Of a stretch of DNA of 64,000 bases, positions 1 through 8,654 are shown piece by piece. This stretch comes from a bacterium ADurb.Bin243. Lineage in GTDB: Bacteria; Muiribacteriota; UBA9980. The notes below the pieces were generated by a model, which had not been told where the DNA came from, ran no database searches, and worked only from the letters and a program-made list of their open reading frames with translations. The translations under genes and the position numbers were made by a program. Location of the stretch: contig MWBZ01000003.1 in the NCBI GenBank assembly GCA_002069765.1, positions 1 through 64,000 on the forward strand, given 5' to 3'. Position 1 is the stretch's first letter; each line of letters starts with the position of its first letter.

Positions 1-327
1 GAGCCGCTCTTTAAGGCGGGCGAACCATGATTTTTGAGGCGTTTTTTCCTGAAAGCCTTCAGCTTTGCCGCCGGCTTCCACTATTACGGAAGTGTTGGAA
101 AGCGCCGTTTCAGATGATTCGGCAGAATCAGAAGCAGGGCTTTCATCCGCGCCGGATTCGTTTTCGAGCGTTTCTTCGACGTTTTCCGCCGGATCGCCGC
201 CGTAGGCTATTTCGGCTTCGGCCGCGGCTTCCGCCGCCTCCTGGCCGCCGGCTTCCTGTTCGACCGGCGCGTCTTTCGGATCGCCGGGTTTATCGCTTTT
301 AAAATAATCGATTATCTTCTTAAACAT
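1..327 (-). CDS. ftsY: FtsY, signal recognition particle receptor (5' part only)
   Basis: Only the first 109 codons are inside the window; the gene runs off the left edge. The visible protein starts MFKKIIDYFKSDK, continues with a long Glu/Ala-rich acidic stretch and reaches a WFARLKERL motif at residues 101-109. An acidic A domain followed by a FxRLKxxL helix is the start of the NG GTPase core of FtsY, the membrane receptor that docks SRP-ribosome complexes at the translocon. The ATG (325-327) has an AGGAG ribosome site about 5 nt upstream. It lies 32 nt after the sugar transferase gene on the same strand and is probably cotranscribed. The GTPase motifs are outside the window, so the call rests on the N-terminus alone. 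Confidence 0.8.
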   Translation of the reverse strand, partial: MFKKIIDYFKSDKPGDPKDAPVEQEAGGQEAAEAAAEAEIAYGGDPAENVEETLENESGADESPASDSAESSETALSNTSVIVEAGGKAEGFQEKTPQKSWFARLKERL

Positions 328-359
328 TATCGCTCCTTACTTTGGACCATGCCGCGCTC

Positions 360-1718
360 TTACGAAACGTTCGAATTGCGCGGCGATCTTATAAAATTAG
401 AATATACCGTCAATATTATTATTTTAATATCGAGCAGAAGGTTCATATTGTTGATATATGCCAGATCGTATCTGAGCTTGTGCTCGAAGTTGGAATCGTA
501 ACGGCCGTGGACCTGCGCCAGGCCCGTAATTCCGGGTTTCACCAGAAACCGTTTGGAATATACCGGCAGCATTTTACAGAACCTTTCCACGAAATGAGGG
601 CGCTCCGGCCTCGGCCCCACCATGCTCATATCGCCCTTTATAACGTTTATCAGCTGAGGAAATTCGTCGATATGGTACTTTCTTAAAATTCTTCCCAGAG
701 GCGTAACGCGGTCGTCGGAAGTTCCGCTCGATATTACCGGGCCGGTTTTCACTTCGGCGTCGTTGACCATCGTTCTGAATTTATATATTTTAAACTCCCG
801 GCCGAACCTTCCGACGCGGATCTGGCTGTAAATCGCCGGGCCGCGGGACCCAAGCTTTATTAAAAGGGGCACTATCAGGAAAAAAGGCGAAAGAAGCACG
901 AGCCCTATAAGCGCCAGGCCAAAATCGAACAATATCTTTATTTTAGCGTAAAACTTGTCGTGCGCCCCAAAATTTACCTCCAGAAGAGGTATGCCGGCGA
1001 TCTGCTTGATATCCACGCGGCCTATGACTATTTCATATAAATTGGGAAGTATGGCCACTTTAACGTTCGCGCCGTCGCATTTGAAAATCAAATCTATCAG
1101 TTTAGAAAGGCTTATTTTTTCGGAGCTGACTATAACCAGGTCTATTTTGTTTTCTTCAATAACCTTTTCGAGTTCGGAAAATCCGCCGAGAACGCTTATT
1201 CCGTTTTCCGGAGTATCGTCGAGATAGCCGGCTATCACATGCATATTTTTAGAATAAGTTTCGATATCGTTTTTTATAAGGATGCCTTCGCTGGAAGTGC
1301 CTACTATAAGAGTATTGAGAGGTTTGAGTTCGCTCACTACGAAGGCTTTTTCAAAAAAGCGCCACGCCGATAAAAAAATGACATTGACAAGAACCGACAT
1401 TATTAATACGGTTCGCGGAAAAGCGAATGAACGCGCATAAAAAATAAAAGCCACCATTATTACGATTCCTATTATAACCGCGCGCGTAACGCCGTAAAGT
1501 ATATCTACGTAAGTATTCTTGCGATCGTAATCGTAAAGGTTGTTAAAATAAAGGCTTGCGATACCGATAATGGTCGTTATCAGCGATATATCGATATACG
1601 CCTGATAGTTGACGCGCGGAACGGCGCCGCTGTATCTCAGATAAAATGTGGCTATGATGGCGGCGTTCAAAAATATGGAATCGAGTAGAATATATAAACT
1701 TTTACGCCAGTTTATCAT
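360..1718 (-). CDS. Undecaprenyl-phosphate sugar-1-phosphate transferase (WbaP/WcaJ type)
   Basis: This 452-residue membrane protein matches the exopolysaccharide polyprenyl glycosylphosphotransferase family, which transfers a sugar-1-phosphate from a nucleotide sugar to undecaprenyl phosphate to start O-antigen, capsule or EPS repeat units. The first ~120 residues hold several hydrophobic segments. Residues ~130-250 form the Rossmann-like CoA_binding_3 domain. The catalytic bacterial sugar transferase domain runs from ~290 to the end, with YKFRTM, the DEFPQLINVIKGDMSMVGPR block and KPGITGLAQVHGR. The length is normal for two-domain members. The ATG directly abuts the TAA of the upstream glycosyltransferase gene, so translation is probably coupled. 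The sugar substrate cannot be read from sequence. Confidence 0.92.
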   Translation of the reverse strand: MINWRKSLYILLDSIFLNAAIIATFYLRYSGAVPRVNYQAYIDISLITTIIGIASLYFNNLYDYDRKNTYVDILYGVTRAVIIGIVIMVAFIFYARSFAFPRTVLIMSVLVNVIFLSAWRFFEKAFVVSELKPLNTLIVGTSSEGILIKNDIETYSKNMHVIAGYLDDTPENGISVLGGFSELEKVIEENKIDLVIVSSEKISLSKLIDLIFKCDGANVKVAILPNLYEIVIGRVDIKQIAGIPLLEVNFGAHDKFYAKIKILFDFGLALIGLVLLSPFFLIVPLLIKLGSRGPAIYSQIRVGRFGREFKIYKFRTMVNDAEVKTGPVISSGTSDDRVTPLGRILRKYHIDEFPQLINVIKGDMSMVGPRPERPHFVERFCKMLPVYSKRFLVKPGITGLAQVHGRYDSNFEHKLRYDLAYINNMNLLLDIKIIILTVYSNFIRSPRNSNVS

Positions 1719-4148
1719 TTAAATCAGCCCTTTTTTAGATACGAGCTCCAGATAGCAACGCTCGGTATTTTCGAGCATTTTTTCTTCGCTGAACTCTTTA
1801 GCGACTTTGTTTTTGAGGTTAGCGCCCAGTTTTTTTCTTTCGGCTTCGCAAAGCGCCAGCATTTTTAAAAGCGCGTCGTAGAATGCCTGCGGATTTCCGG
1901 CTTCGGATAATATTCCCGTTTCACCGTCGCGGATAATATCGCCGATGCCGCCCGCGTTCGAGCATACCGCCGGAACTGCGAAGCATGCCGCTTCTAAAAG
2001 CGAATATGGAAGGCCTTCTTTAATGGACGACAGAAAAAATATGTCCATAATAGAATAAATTTCGCTTACGGTTTCCACTTCGCCGGTAAAAATGACTTTA
2101 TTCTCTATATTCAATTTTTTTACGAGCTCCTCGAGCGTCTTTCTTTCATAACCTTCGCCGGCGATCAGCATGGTTACGTTCCCGCGGACGCCGAGCAGCC
2201 TGGCAAAAGCTTTAATCGCCGTAGAGTATGACTTTTCATAAACAAGCCGGCCGACGCTCCCTATTAAAATGTCGGTTTCGTTCACGCCGTACTTCGCGCG
2301 CAGTTTTTTAACGTCTGTATCGCTAAGGCCGGCCGCATCTTGATTTTTCAGGCTTCCGGCGCTTATTCCGTTATAGATCAATTTTAGTTTGCGCTTCGGC
2401 GCGATCCGGTATTTTACGGCTTTTAAATAGTCGGCCTTCGAAACGGTAATGATGGCGTCGCTGAATGCGCCGCCTATCTTTTCGGCCAGCACGCACAGGT
2501 ACTTTTTAACCGGGTTCATTCCGTCATGAAAAACAAAGCCGTGCGCGGTGAACACTTTAACCGGAACTCCCGCAAAAAAAGCCGCGAGCCTGCCTAATAT
2601 GCCGGCTTTTGTAGAATGGCAGTGGATGATATGAAAATTGTTTTCAATAAGCAATTTTGAAATTTCATAAAACGTGGCAAGGTCTTTGAATATATTAATG
2701 GATTTCTGGAGATTTCTGAGAATCAGCGGCATTATTCCGAGTTTTTTGAGGTTTGAATTCATCGGTTCGCCAGGCGAAGTAGCCACTTTGACTAAATGAT
2801 CGCGCGAAATAAAATATTTTACGAGCGAAGTCAGGTGTTTCTGGGCCCCACCCACATCTGAAGAGGTTATCAAATAAAGGATATTCAACTTAACTTTAAA
2901 TTCTTCGGGGTTAAAAAATTTTCCGGCGACCGCCGGCGCATACTGCACGAGCAGGTCCTTATAAATGGCACATGTTTTAGAAATCAGGCTGCCGCAGGAA
3001 AATTTAGTTTTAAGCCGTTCTATGGCGTTTCTGGATAAAAATTTGGCGAAATCGGGGTTTTCAACTATATGAACGGCTTTTTCGGCGATAGCTTCGGCGT
3101 CTTTAGGCTCGCACAGCACACCGTTAAAATTATCGGTTATTATTTCGGACACCCCGCCTACGTCGGTGGCCGCCACGGGAACTCCGCATGCCTGGGCCTC
3201 CAGTATGGCGTTGGGAATGCCTTCGTAAATGGAAGTGAGCAGGAACATATCGGAGGAATGAAGTATGTCCCTTATATCCGTACGGGTACCTAAAAATATA
3301 ACGTTTTCAGTTAAATTGAGTTTAGCGGCCGCCTGTTTGAGCTCGTCCATGAGCGCGCCGCCGCCCGCCAGCACAAATTTAACGCGCGCCGCGAAAGCCG
3401 CTCCCTTTTTCTGTGAAAGCCTGTCGCAAATTATGCGGGCAGCTTTCAAAAGGGTCAGATGGTCTTTTTGCTCTTCGAGGCGGGCCACCGTGACGATTAT
3501 ATAATCTTCCGGGCCGGCCCCGATAGATTTTCTGAATTCGCTTCTGGAATATGAAGGGCTCGCCGCGTACTCGTCGAGCTTAATGGCGTTATAGACGACT
3601 TTTATTTTTTCCGGCGGAATTTTTTCTACATTAGAAAGCCTTAGCGCGCCAGCCAGAGAATTAGATATTATAGCCGAAGACAGCCCATAGGTAAGGGAAT
3701 CTATAAAAATATGATAGGGCTTGCGCCATAAATCGATATTTCTCATAGAAGTTATAACCACGGGCGTTCTGGCCAGAAAACCCGCCATACGGGCCATGAG
3801 ATCGGAATAGAAAAGATACGAATGGATTATGGTTATATTCTCGTCGCCTATTATTTTAAGAAGCTTAAAAAGAGCTAAAGGTATCTTAAAATAGCTCTGC
3901 ATTTCAAGCGTATAATATTTAACTCCGCGGTCAGTGAGAAACTGCCTGTATTCTCCTCTATCGAGCAGAGTACATACCACGGGGTTATATACGCTTTTGT
4001 CCAGACCCGCGATCAGATACAGCATCATCTTTTCAGCGCCGCCGATCTTCAGGTCGTTTATTATAAATAAAATATTAATACGACCGTCACTGCCGCGCGA
4101 TTTTTTTTCGCCGGAGTAGCGATCAGTTTCAGATAGATTATAGTTCAT
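1719..4148 (-). CDS. Tandem (fused) GT4-type glycosyltransferase
   Basis: The 809-residue protein holds two complete GT-B glycosyltransferases in one chain. The first half (about 24-400) opens with NDLKIGGAEKMM and carries the donor-site block EGIPNAILEAQACGVPVAA near 308. The second half (about 424-809) opens with SSDVGGAQKHL and repeats the block as EGLPYSLLEAACFAVPAV near 711. Single GT4 enzymes are usually 360-420 residues, so this is a true fusion. It likely adds two successive sugars to a lipid-linked glycan begun by the sugar transferase encoded next. The predicted promoter (4163-4191) leaves only a very short leader and there is no clear ribosome site before the ATG, so the start may be leaderless or misplaced by up to ~22 codons. 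Confidence 0.9.
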   Translation of the reverse strand: MNYNLSETDRYSGEKKSRGSDGRINILFIINDLKIGGAEKMMLYLIAGLDKSVYNPVVCTLLDRGEYRQFLTDRGVKYYTLEMQSYFKIPLALFKLLKIIGDENITIIHSYLFYSDLMARMAGFLARTPVVITSMRNIDLWRKPYHIFIDSLTYGLSSAIISNSLAGALRLSNVEKIPPEKIKVVYNAIKLDEYAASPSYSRSEFRKSIGAGPEDYIIVTVARLEEQKDHLTLLKAARIICDRLSQKKGAAFAARVKFVLAGGGALMDELKQAAAKLNLTENVIFLGTRTDIRDILHSSDMFLLTSIYEGIPNAILEAQACGVPVAATDVGGVSEIITDNFNGVLCEPKDAEAIAEKAVHIVENPDFAKFLSRNAIERLKTKFSCGSLISKTCAIYKDLLVQYAPAVAGKFFNPEEFKVKLNILYLITSSDVGGAQKHLTSLVKYFISRDHLVKVATSPGEPMNSNLKKLGIMPLILRNLQKSINIFKDLATFYEISKLLIENNFHIIHCHSTKAGILGRLAAFFAGVPVKVFTAHGFVFHDGMNPVKKYLCVLAEKIGGAFSDAIITVSKADYLKAVKYRIAPKRKLKLIYNGISAGSLKNQDAAGLSDTDVKKLRAKYGVNETDILIGSVGRLVYEKSYSTAIKAFARLLGVRGNVTMLIAGEGYERKTLEELVKKLNIENKVIFTGEVETVSEIYSIMDIFFLSSIKEGLPYSLLEAACFAVPAVCSNAGGIGDIIRDGETGILSEAGNPQAFYDALLKMLALCEAERKKLGANLKNKVAKEFSEEKMLENTERCYLELVSKKGLI

Positions 4149-4162
4149 ATAAATTCGGGTTT

Positions 4163-4191
4163 ATTTTATAATATTTTGACTTTAAAGTCAA
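4163..4191 (-). promoter_or_regulatory. Predicted sigma70-type promoter of the glycosyltransferase operon, with palindrome
   Basis: On the minus strand TTGACT (4186-4191) and TAAAAT (4163-4168) are separated by 17 nt. The -35 lies inside a perfect 16-bp palindrome, TTGACTTTAAAGTCAA (4176-4191), which could be an operator. The expected start of transcription is only about 8 nt before the ATG at 4148. Confidence 0.5.
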
Positions 4192-4258
4192 CTACAATTC
4201 ATGCCCGCGGCAATTGAACCCATAAATCAGAATTGATATGTATTTTCGCGATTTTTTC

Positions 4259-4287
4259 TTGACATTGCCCGCCGGCTGTTATATAAT
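4259..4287 (+). promoter_or_regulatory. Consensus sigma70-type promoter
   Basis: TTGACA at 4259-4264 and TATAAT at 4282-4287 are 17 nt apart, a full consensus match. It points into the gene starting at 4391 and implies a leader of roughly 97 nt. The two divergent promoters share the 4149-4390 intergenic region. Confidence 0.85.
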
Positions 4288-4390
4288 GTAATCGAAAAAA
4301 TACGGCCTCGGCCCATTTTTTTTTGCCGCGAATAGCCGTTCATTTCGTAATAAATATAATAAATAAACACCAAACGGAGGAAAATTACCC

Positions 4391-4852
4391 ATGAAAAAAT
4401 CCCTGCTTTTTGCGATCGCGTTATTTTCAATTTTCGCCATAACCCTTAACGCTTATGCCGCCTCATCCTGCGACAGCTGCGCGTCAAAAAAAGTTTGCAG
4501 CGAAGCCAAAGCCGGAGGCGCCTGCGGCGATTCGCCGGCAAGCTCCACCGAAAACATCAATTTCGCAAAAGAATCTACAACTGAAACCGCTCTTACCGGC
4601 AATTACTCAGCGCTTACCGCCTCACTGAGAACCGGCGCAAAAAATACCGTGATAAAAATAAAAGGCGAAAAATCTTCCCTGGACAAACTTTCAACCGATT
4701 TTTCCGCTAAATTCGGCCTCAAAGATAAAAAGAGCGCCGATTGCGAACTCGCGGGCATAGCTTCGGAGCTATGGGTCAAAATCGTTTCCGGCAAAGAAAA
4801 AGAAAAAGTCGAATATCTCGAATCGCTCGGCATAAAAATCGAAAAAAAATAA
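4391..4852 (+). CDS. Cys-rich secreted hypothetical protein
   Basis: The 153-residue product begins with a clear signal peptide (MKK, hydrophobic core, cleavage likely near NAYA-AS at 22-24). The mature N-terminus is Cys-rich, with CDSCASKKVC followed by another Cys in GGACGD, then a Ser/Thr-rich linker. The second half is a compact alpha/beta segment with one Cys, which may resemble the ACT- or HMA-sized fold seen two genes downstream. I do not recognise a family. It has a GGAGG ribosome site, sits behind a consensus promoter and leads an operon with a polyferredoxin and a membrane-anchored HMA-like protein. This suggests a role in extracytoplasmic thiol, redox or metal chemistry. That role is inference from context. 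Confidence 0.75.
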   Translation: MKKSLLFAIALFSIFAITLNAYAASSCDSCASKKVCSEAKAGGACGDSPASSTENINFAKESTTETALTGNYSALTASLRTGAKNTVIKIKGEKSSLDKLSTDFSAKFGLKDKKSADCELAGIASELWVKIVSGKEKEKVEYLESLGIKIEKK

Positions 4853-4873
4853 ATAAAGTTTAACGGTGCGTTA

Positions 4874-5632
4874 ATGCAGGCCATAAGGTTAATTTTTCAA
4901 TTATTTTTCCTGGAAATAATACTTTATCACGCGGTTTTATTTTCGCTCGGCGATTCATATAAAAACTGCGAGTCCTACTGCCCTTTCGGCGCCGTGGAGA
5001 CGCTCGCGCTTTTCGCTAAAAGCCATAAATTTCCATGCGCGGTCAATGAATTCAACTATTCCATACTTATCGGCGTCCTGCTCATAACGGTATTATTCAA
5101 GCGCGCTTTTTGCTCCTGGGTGTGCCCTCTCGGCGCGGTCAACGAACTTATAACCCGCGCGCGCGCGTATTTTTCAAAATACGCGCCTTTGAACGAAACG
5201 GCGATGAAATTCATGTACGGCATAAAATACGCGCTTCTTGGGATAATAGTCTATGCCACCTATATCAATTACGATCTTGTATTCAGGCCGTATTGCCCTT
5301 ATTTTACGGCTTTCGGCCTTCACGGCCATACTACGGTCGTATTGAGCTATTTTATACTCGCCAACGCCCTGCTCGTAACATTTTTTATTAAAATGGGCTT
5401 CTGCAGAACGTTGTGTCCGTTCGGAGCGTTTTTAAATTTTTTCAACGTTAAAACCGTATGCAAAATTTATCGCGATGAAAAAGCTTGCGACTGCTGCAGG
5501 CTTTGCGACAGCGTCTGCCTGAGCGAAATAAAAGTTTCCCAGAGCATAAAAATCGAAAGCCGCGACTGCACAATGTGTTTAAGCTGCGTTTCCGCTTGCG
5601 GCAAAAAAGGGTCCCTTAAAATCGGCATTTAA
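4874..5632 (+). CDS. NapH/YccM-like membrane 4Fe-4S polyferredoxin
   Basis: The 252-residue integral membrane protein combines transmembrane helices with Cys motifs typical of NapH/NosR/YccM-type electron-transfer proteins. CxxxCPFGA-like motifs occur as CESYCPFGA near residue 33, CSWVCPLGA near 79 and CRTLCPFGA near 177. A C-terminal bacterial ferredoxin region carries CCRLCDSVC and CTMCLSCVSAC. Such proteins pass electrons between the quinone pool or cytoplasmic donors and a periplasmic redox partner. Here the partner could be the Cys-rich secreted protein 21 nt upstream or the anchored HMA-like protein downstream. It is shorter than some family members but looks complete. The specific pathway is unknown. 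Confidence 0.85.
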   Translation: MQAIRLIFQLFFLEIILYHAVLFSLGDSYKNCESYCPFGAVETLALFAKSHKFPCAVNEFNYSILIGVLLITVLFKRAFCSWVCPLGAVNELITRARAYFSKYAPLNETAMKFMYGIKYALLGIIVYATYINYDLVFRPYCPYFTAFGLHGHTTVVLSYFILANALLVTFFIKMGFCRTLCPFGAFLNFFNVKTVCKIYRDEKACDCCRLCDSVCLSEIKVSQSIKIESRDCTMCLSCVSACGKKGSLKIGI

Positions 5633-5719
5633 TGTTTATTTATTTTTCGCATTAAGCTCAAAGTTAAAATCCGCGCTAAATGAATCTAAAGCGGCGCTAA
5701 AAACTAAAAAGGGTTTGCC

Positions 5720-6175
5720 ATGAAGCCAAAAATTATAATCAATCCGCTCATACTTCCGCTGGTCATCGCCGTCACCTTCAGCGCGGCATCTTATTTCGCC
5801 TGGTTTTTCAGGGTGCCCACTTATTCGGAATCTAACGAAAAAGCCATAAAAGAGGTTTCAGCCGGAAATTTTAAAACGGCCGAACTAGAAGTCAACGGAG
5901 TCGTCTGTCTCGGCACGTCAAAAACCTTTGCCAAATGGCTTAACGAATCGAGCGGAATATTATCGATCGAGACTTTCACTTCGGACAGAACGGTAAAAGT
6001 CGGATACGACGGTTCAAAAATCTCCGCCGACGAAATGATAATGTCCATCGAGCGCGAAGTAAGCGTTGACGGTGAAAAATTAAAGCCGTTCAGCGTTATG
6101 CGCTACCGCGAAACCGCAAATTCAGACTGGATAGTTTTAAGAACGAATAAAAAAACGGAGGTCGACGAGCTGTGA
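5720..6175 (+). CDS. Membrane-anchored protein with a one-cysteine HMA-like domain
   Basis: The 151-residue protein has one N-terminal membrane segment (about 9-29) followed by an extracytoplasmic domain. Residues about 54-112 follow the spacing of a heavy-metal-associated (HMA) fold: VNGVVC, then an Asn/Gly turn, then VGYDG and a helix ending in SIE. Canonical HMA domains bind metal through CxxC; here the second Cys is replaced (CLGTS), leaving a single thiol. That could suit one-Cys metal transfer or a redox/structural role. It sits between the polyferredoxin and a small membrane protein and overlaps the latter by 4 nt. The HMA assignment is a pattern-level inference. Confidence 0.65.
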   Translation: MKPKIIINPLILPLVIAVTFSAASYFAWFFRVPTYSESNEKAIKEVSAGNFKTAELEVNGVVCLGTSKTFAKWLNESSGILSIETFTSDRTVKVGYDGSKISADEMIMSIEREVSVDGEKLKPFSVMRYRETANSDWIVLRTNKKTEVDEL

Positions 6176-6450
6176 ACGCAATAATGGGGTCTTTCGTATC
6201 CACATACAATCAGCTTATTTTTTCGATCGTGCTTTATCTGAGGCAGATGGGCTTGAATTTTATGTCGGTGAATATTTTAAACGGAATCCTTCTGCTGATA
6301 ATGCTTTTGATAGCTTATCAGATGTTCAACATGGCGAAAAAAGCCGTAATTTATCTTATAATCCTGGCAATAGTCATGCTGCCGTTCATTTTTTTAATAA
6401 TATCTTCGTTTTTTTACGGCGGAACTAATCTAAACGGTATAGTGCAATAA
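6172..6450 (+). CDS. Small hydrophobic membrane protein of unknown function
   Basis: The 92-residue protein is almost entirely hydrophobic, with two or three predicted membrane helices (about 12-28, 36-56 and 62-85). The start is a GTG whose last two bases overlap the TGA of the preceding gene (GTGA), with a GGAGG about 10 nt upstream. An ATG four codons later is an alternative. The overlap indicates translational coupling with the HMA-like protein. I do not recognise a family; a membrane subunit for the redox/metal proteins of this operon is a context-based guess. Confidence 0.65.
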   Translation: MNAIMGSFVSTYNQLIFSIVLYLRQMGLNFMSVNILNGILLLIMLLIAYQMFNMAKKAVIYLIILAIVMLPFIFLIISSFFYGGTNLNGIVQ

Positions 6451-6476
6451 TATAGATATATGAACCGGGGGTAGTC

Positions 6477-7406
6477 ATGAAAAATACCGAAAACGGAATC
6501 AGAAAAACCTTTAAAGCCGTTCTCGATTATATAAAATCGAAGCCCAAACAAAAAGTGGCCGTGGCCTGCGCCGCTGACGAGGCGGTCCTCAAATCGGCCG
6601 AAATAGCCGCAAATGAAAAAATCCTCGATTTCATTTTTTACGATAACGCCGAAAAGATAAAAAAAGCGGCGCATACTTACAAAGTGGATATTTCGGGGTT
6701 TGAAATAGTAGATACGCCTGACGAACAGATATCGGCCGCCATGGCCACTCAGGCCGTACGCGAAGGCCGCGCGCAAATACTCATGAAGGGGCACCTTTCT
6801 ACGGGAATGTTTTTAAAGGCTGTCCTGGACAGGCAGAACGGCCTTAGAAAATCAAAACTGCTTTCGCACATACAGGTTTTTGAATGCCCGGTTACCGGCG
6901 AAATTAAAATGATATCCGACGGCGGCATGAATTTATACCCCAAATACGAAGACTTCTGCCATATCACGTCTAACGCCGTGGACGCTTTCGAAAAAATTTG
7001 CGGCCGCGCCCCTAAAGTGGCGTTGATATCGGCATATAACAGGCCCGACCCGCTTTTAAAAACTTCGATCGATATGGCCGCGGTATGCGACGATCTTAAA
7101 ATATTCTCCCGCGGAGAGCAGGTGGCTATAAAAGGGCCGGTTACGCTCGACGTTGCACTGTCTGAAAAAGCGGCCTGCAAAAAAAATATAAAGACCGGAT
7201 TCAACGGGCCTGCCGACATTTTAATAGTGCCCAATATAGAAACGGGCAATCTGCTGGGTAAGTCCCTTATGTATTTTACGCAATCCCAATCGGCCGGAAT
7301 AGTCTGCGGAACGTCAAAGCCGGTTATAATGCTTTCCAGGGCGGATAATTTCAGTACGAAGTTAAACTCTATGGCGCTCGGTTCTCTGATGTCTATTTTC
7401 GATTAA
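6477..7406 (+). CDS. ptb: Phosphate butyryltransferase / phosphate acyltransferase
   Basis: The 309-residue protein has the length and layout of the PTA_PTB family: an N-terminal KVAVACAADEAVLKS-like Rossmann half and the LMKGHLSTGMFLKAVLD segment. The ITSNAVDAFE and VALISAYNRPDP blocks follow, and the C-terminal half ends near STKLNSMALGS. These enzymes exchange CoA for phosphate on short acyl-CoAs. The butyrate kinase gene starts 55 nt downstream, so together they would convert butyryl-CoA to butyrate and ATP by substrate-level phosphorylation. A closely related acyl substrate (isobutyryl, acetyl, propionyl) cannot be excluded. A GGGGG ribosome site precedes the ATG. Confidence 0.93.
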   Translation: MKNTENGIRKTFKAVLDYIKSKPKQKVAVACAADEAVLKSAEIAANEKILDFIFYDNAEKIKKAAHTYKVDISGFEIVDTPDEQISAAMATQAVREGRAQILMKGHLSTGMFLKAVLDRQNGLRKSKLLSHIQVFECPVTGEIKMISDGGMNLYPKYEDFCHITSNAVDAFEKICGRAPKVALISAYNRPDPLLKTSIDMAAVCDDLKIFSRGEQVAIKGPVTLDVALSEKAACKKNIKTGFNGPADILIVPNIETGNLLGKSLMYFTQSQSAGIVCGTSKPVIMLSRADNFSTKLNSMALGSLMSIFD

Positions 7407-7461
7407 GTTATAATCTCCGCAATCCGATTAGAAATAAATATAAATTTATCAAGGAGTGGTT

Positions 7462-8535
7462 ATGAAGTCCAGTTATCTTATTTTAACTATCAATCCAGGT
7501 TCTACTTCCACAAAAGTGGGACTCTACAAAAACGAAGAAAAAATATCCGAAAAAAACATCAGCCATCCGGATTCCGAAATTCATAAATTCGAATGCATCT
7601 TCGACCAGCTGAATTACCGCACTGAAATGATAAAAAGCTTTCTTAACGACCATAAAGTGAAAATCGAAGAACTTTCCGCCATAGTAGGACGCGGCGGCCC
7701 CATCAGATCGCTCACTTCGGGCACATATATCATCGACGATAAAATGGTCGAAGAGCTCAAAACGAAATATACCGTCCTTCACGTTTCGATCCTGGGCGGA
7801 TTGATCGCTAAAAACCTCGCCGGCAGCGTCGTTAAGAATGTTTTTATAGTGGACCCGGTCTGCGTGGACGAAATGTGCGACGAAGCGCGCGTGAGCGGCC
7901 ATCCCATAATAGCGCGCGAAAGCCTTTCTCACGCGCTCAATATTAAAGCAGTCGGAAGGCTCGCGGCGAAAGAGCTCGGCAAGCCTTACGATAAATTAAA
8001 TATGGTCATAGCGCACCTCGGCTCCGGCGTGTCCGTAACTGCCCACGATCAGGGTAAAATGGTAGACGTGAACAACGCCTATGACGAAGGGCCGTTTTCC
8101 ATCGACCGCACCGGCGGCCTTCCCCTGCGCGCGCTTATCAATTTATGCTTTTGCGGCAAATACGACAAAAAGCAAATCCAGGAAATGTTCATGAAAAAAG
8201 GCGGCATCATAGCATATCTTAACACCAACGACGGCCGCGTGTTCGAAGACATGGTCACCGCCGGCGATAAAAAAGCCGAAATGGTCATGCACGGCCTCTG
8301 CCATCAGGTGTGCAAGGAAATCGGCGGTATGTCCACCGTACTTCGCGGCAGGGTTGACGCGATAGTCCTCACAGGAGGCCTCGCCCGCTTTAAAAAGCTG
8401 GTAGAGCTCATCAAAGAGCGCGTATCGTTCATTTCTAAAGTCCTGGTTTTCGGAGGCGAAGACGAACTGGCTTCCATGGCCGCGGGCGCTTATCGCGTGC
8501 TGTCGGGACAGGAAAAAGCAAAAACGCTGGAATAA
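7462..8535 (+). CDS. buk: Butyrate kinase
   Basis: This 357-residue ASKHA-fold kinase carries the acetokinase-family signature LTINPGSTSTKVGLY at its N-terminus, the glycine-rich VGRGGP block, VIAHLGSGVSVTAH and a C-terminal LTGGLA/FGGEDELASMA nucleotide-binding region. The length fits butyrate kinases rather than the longer acetate kinases (~400). I place the start at the ATG at 7462, preceded by AAGGAG with a 5-nt gap; the in-frame GTG two codons earlier overlaps that ribosome site. It pairs with ptb to make butyrate (or a branched analogue) plus ATP from the acyl phosphate. A strong terminator follows. Confidence 0.93.
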   Translation: MKSSYLILTINPGSTSTKVGLYKNEEKISEKNISHPDSEIHKFECIFDQLNYRTEMIKSFLNDHKVKIEELSAIVGRGGPIRSLTSGTYIIDDKMVEELKTKYTVLHVSILGGLIAKNLAGSVVKNVFIVDPVCVDEMCDEARVSGHPIIARESLSHALNIKAVGRLAAKELGKPYDKLNMVIAHLGSGVSVTAHDQGKMVDVNNAYDEGPFSIDRTGGLPLRALINLCFCGKYDKKQIQEMFMKKGGIIAYLNTNDGRVFEDMVTAGDKKAEMVMHGLCHQVCKEIGGMSTVLRGRVDAIVLTGGLARFKKLVELIKERVSFISKVLVFGGEDELASMAAGAYRVLSGQEKAKTLE

Positions 8536-8561
8536 ACTCGATATCTAAAAATAAATATCAT

Positions 8562-8599
8562 AGTAAAAGAGGCGCCTTATTATCGGCGCCTCTTTTACT
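8562..8599. terminator. Bidirectional intrinsic terminator
   Basis: A perfect 15-bp inverted repeat, AGTAAAAGAGGCGCC, is followed by an 8-nt loop and its complement. The AT-rich ends give U tracts in both directions. It lies between the convergent buk gene and the end of the giant-gene operon and can serve both. Confidence 0.85.
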
Positions 8600-8654
8600 T
8601 TTTTGCCATATATTAAATTTCGAATATTCATAAGCAAATGCTTTCCAGATTGCT

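Noticed and set aside
4227-4430. Minus-strand 67-codon ORF upstream of the Cys-rich protein gene
   Set aside because: It covers a consensus plus-strand promoter and the start of a real gene and shows no family features.
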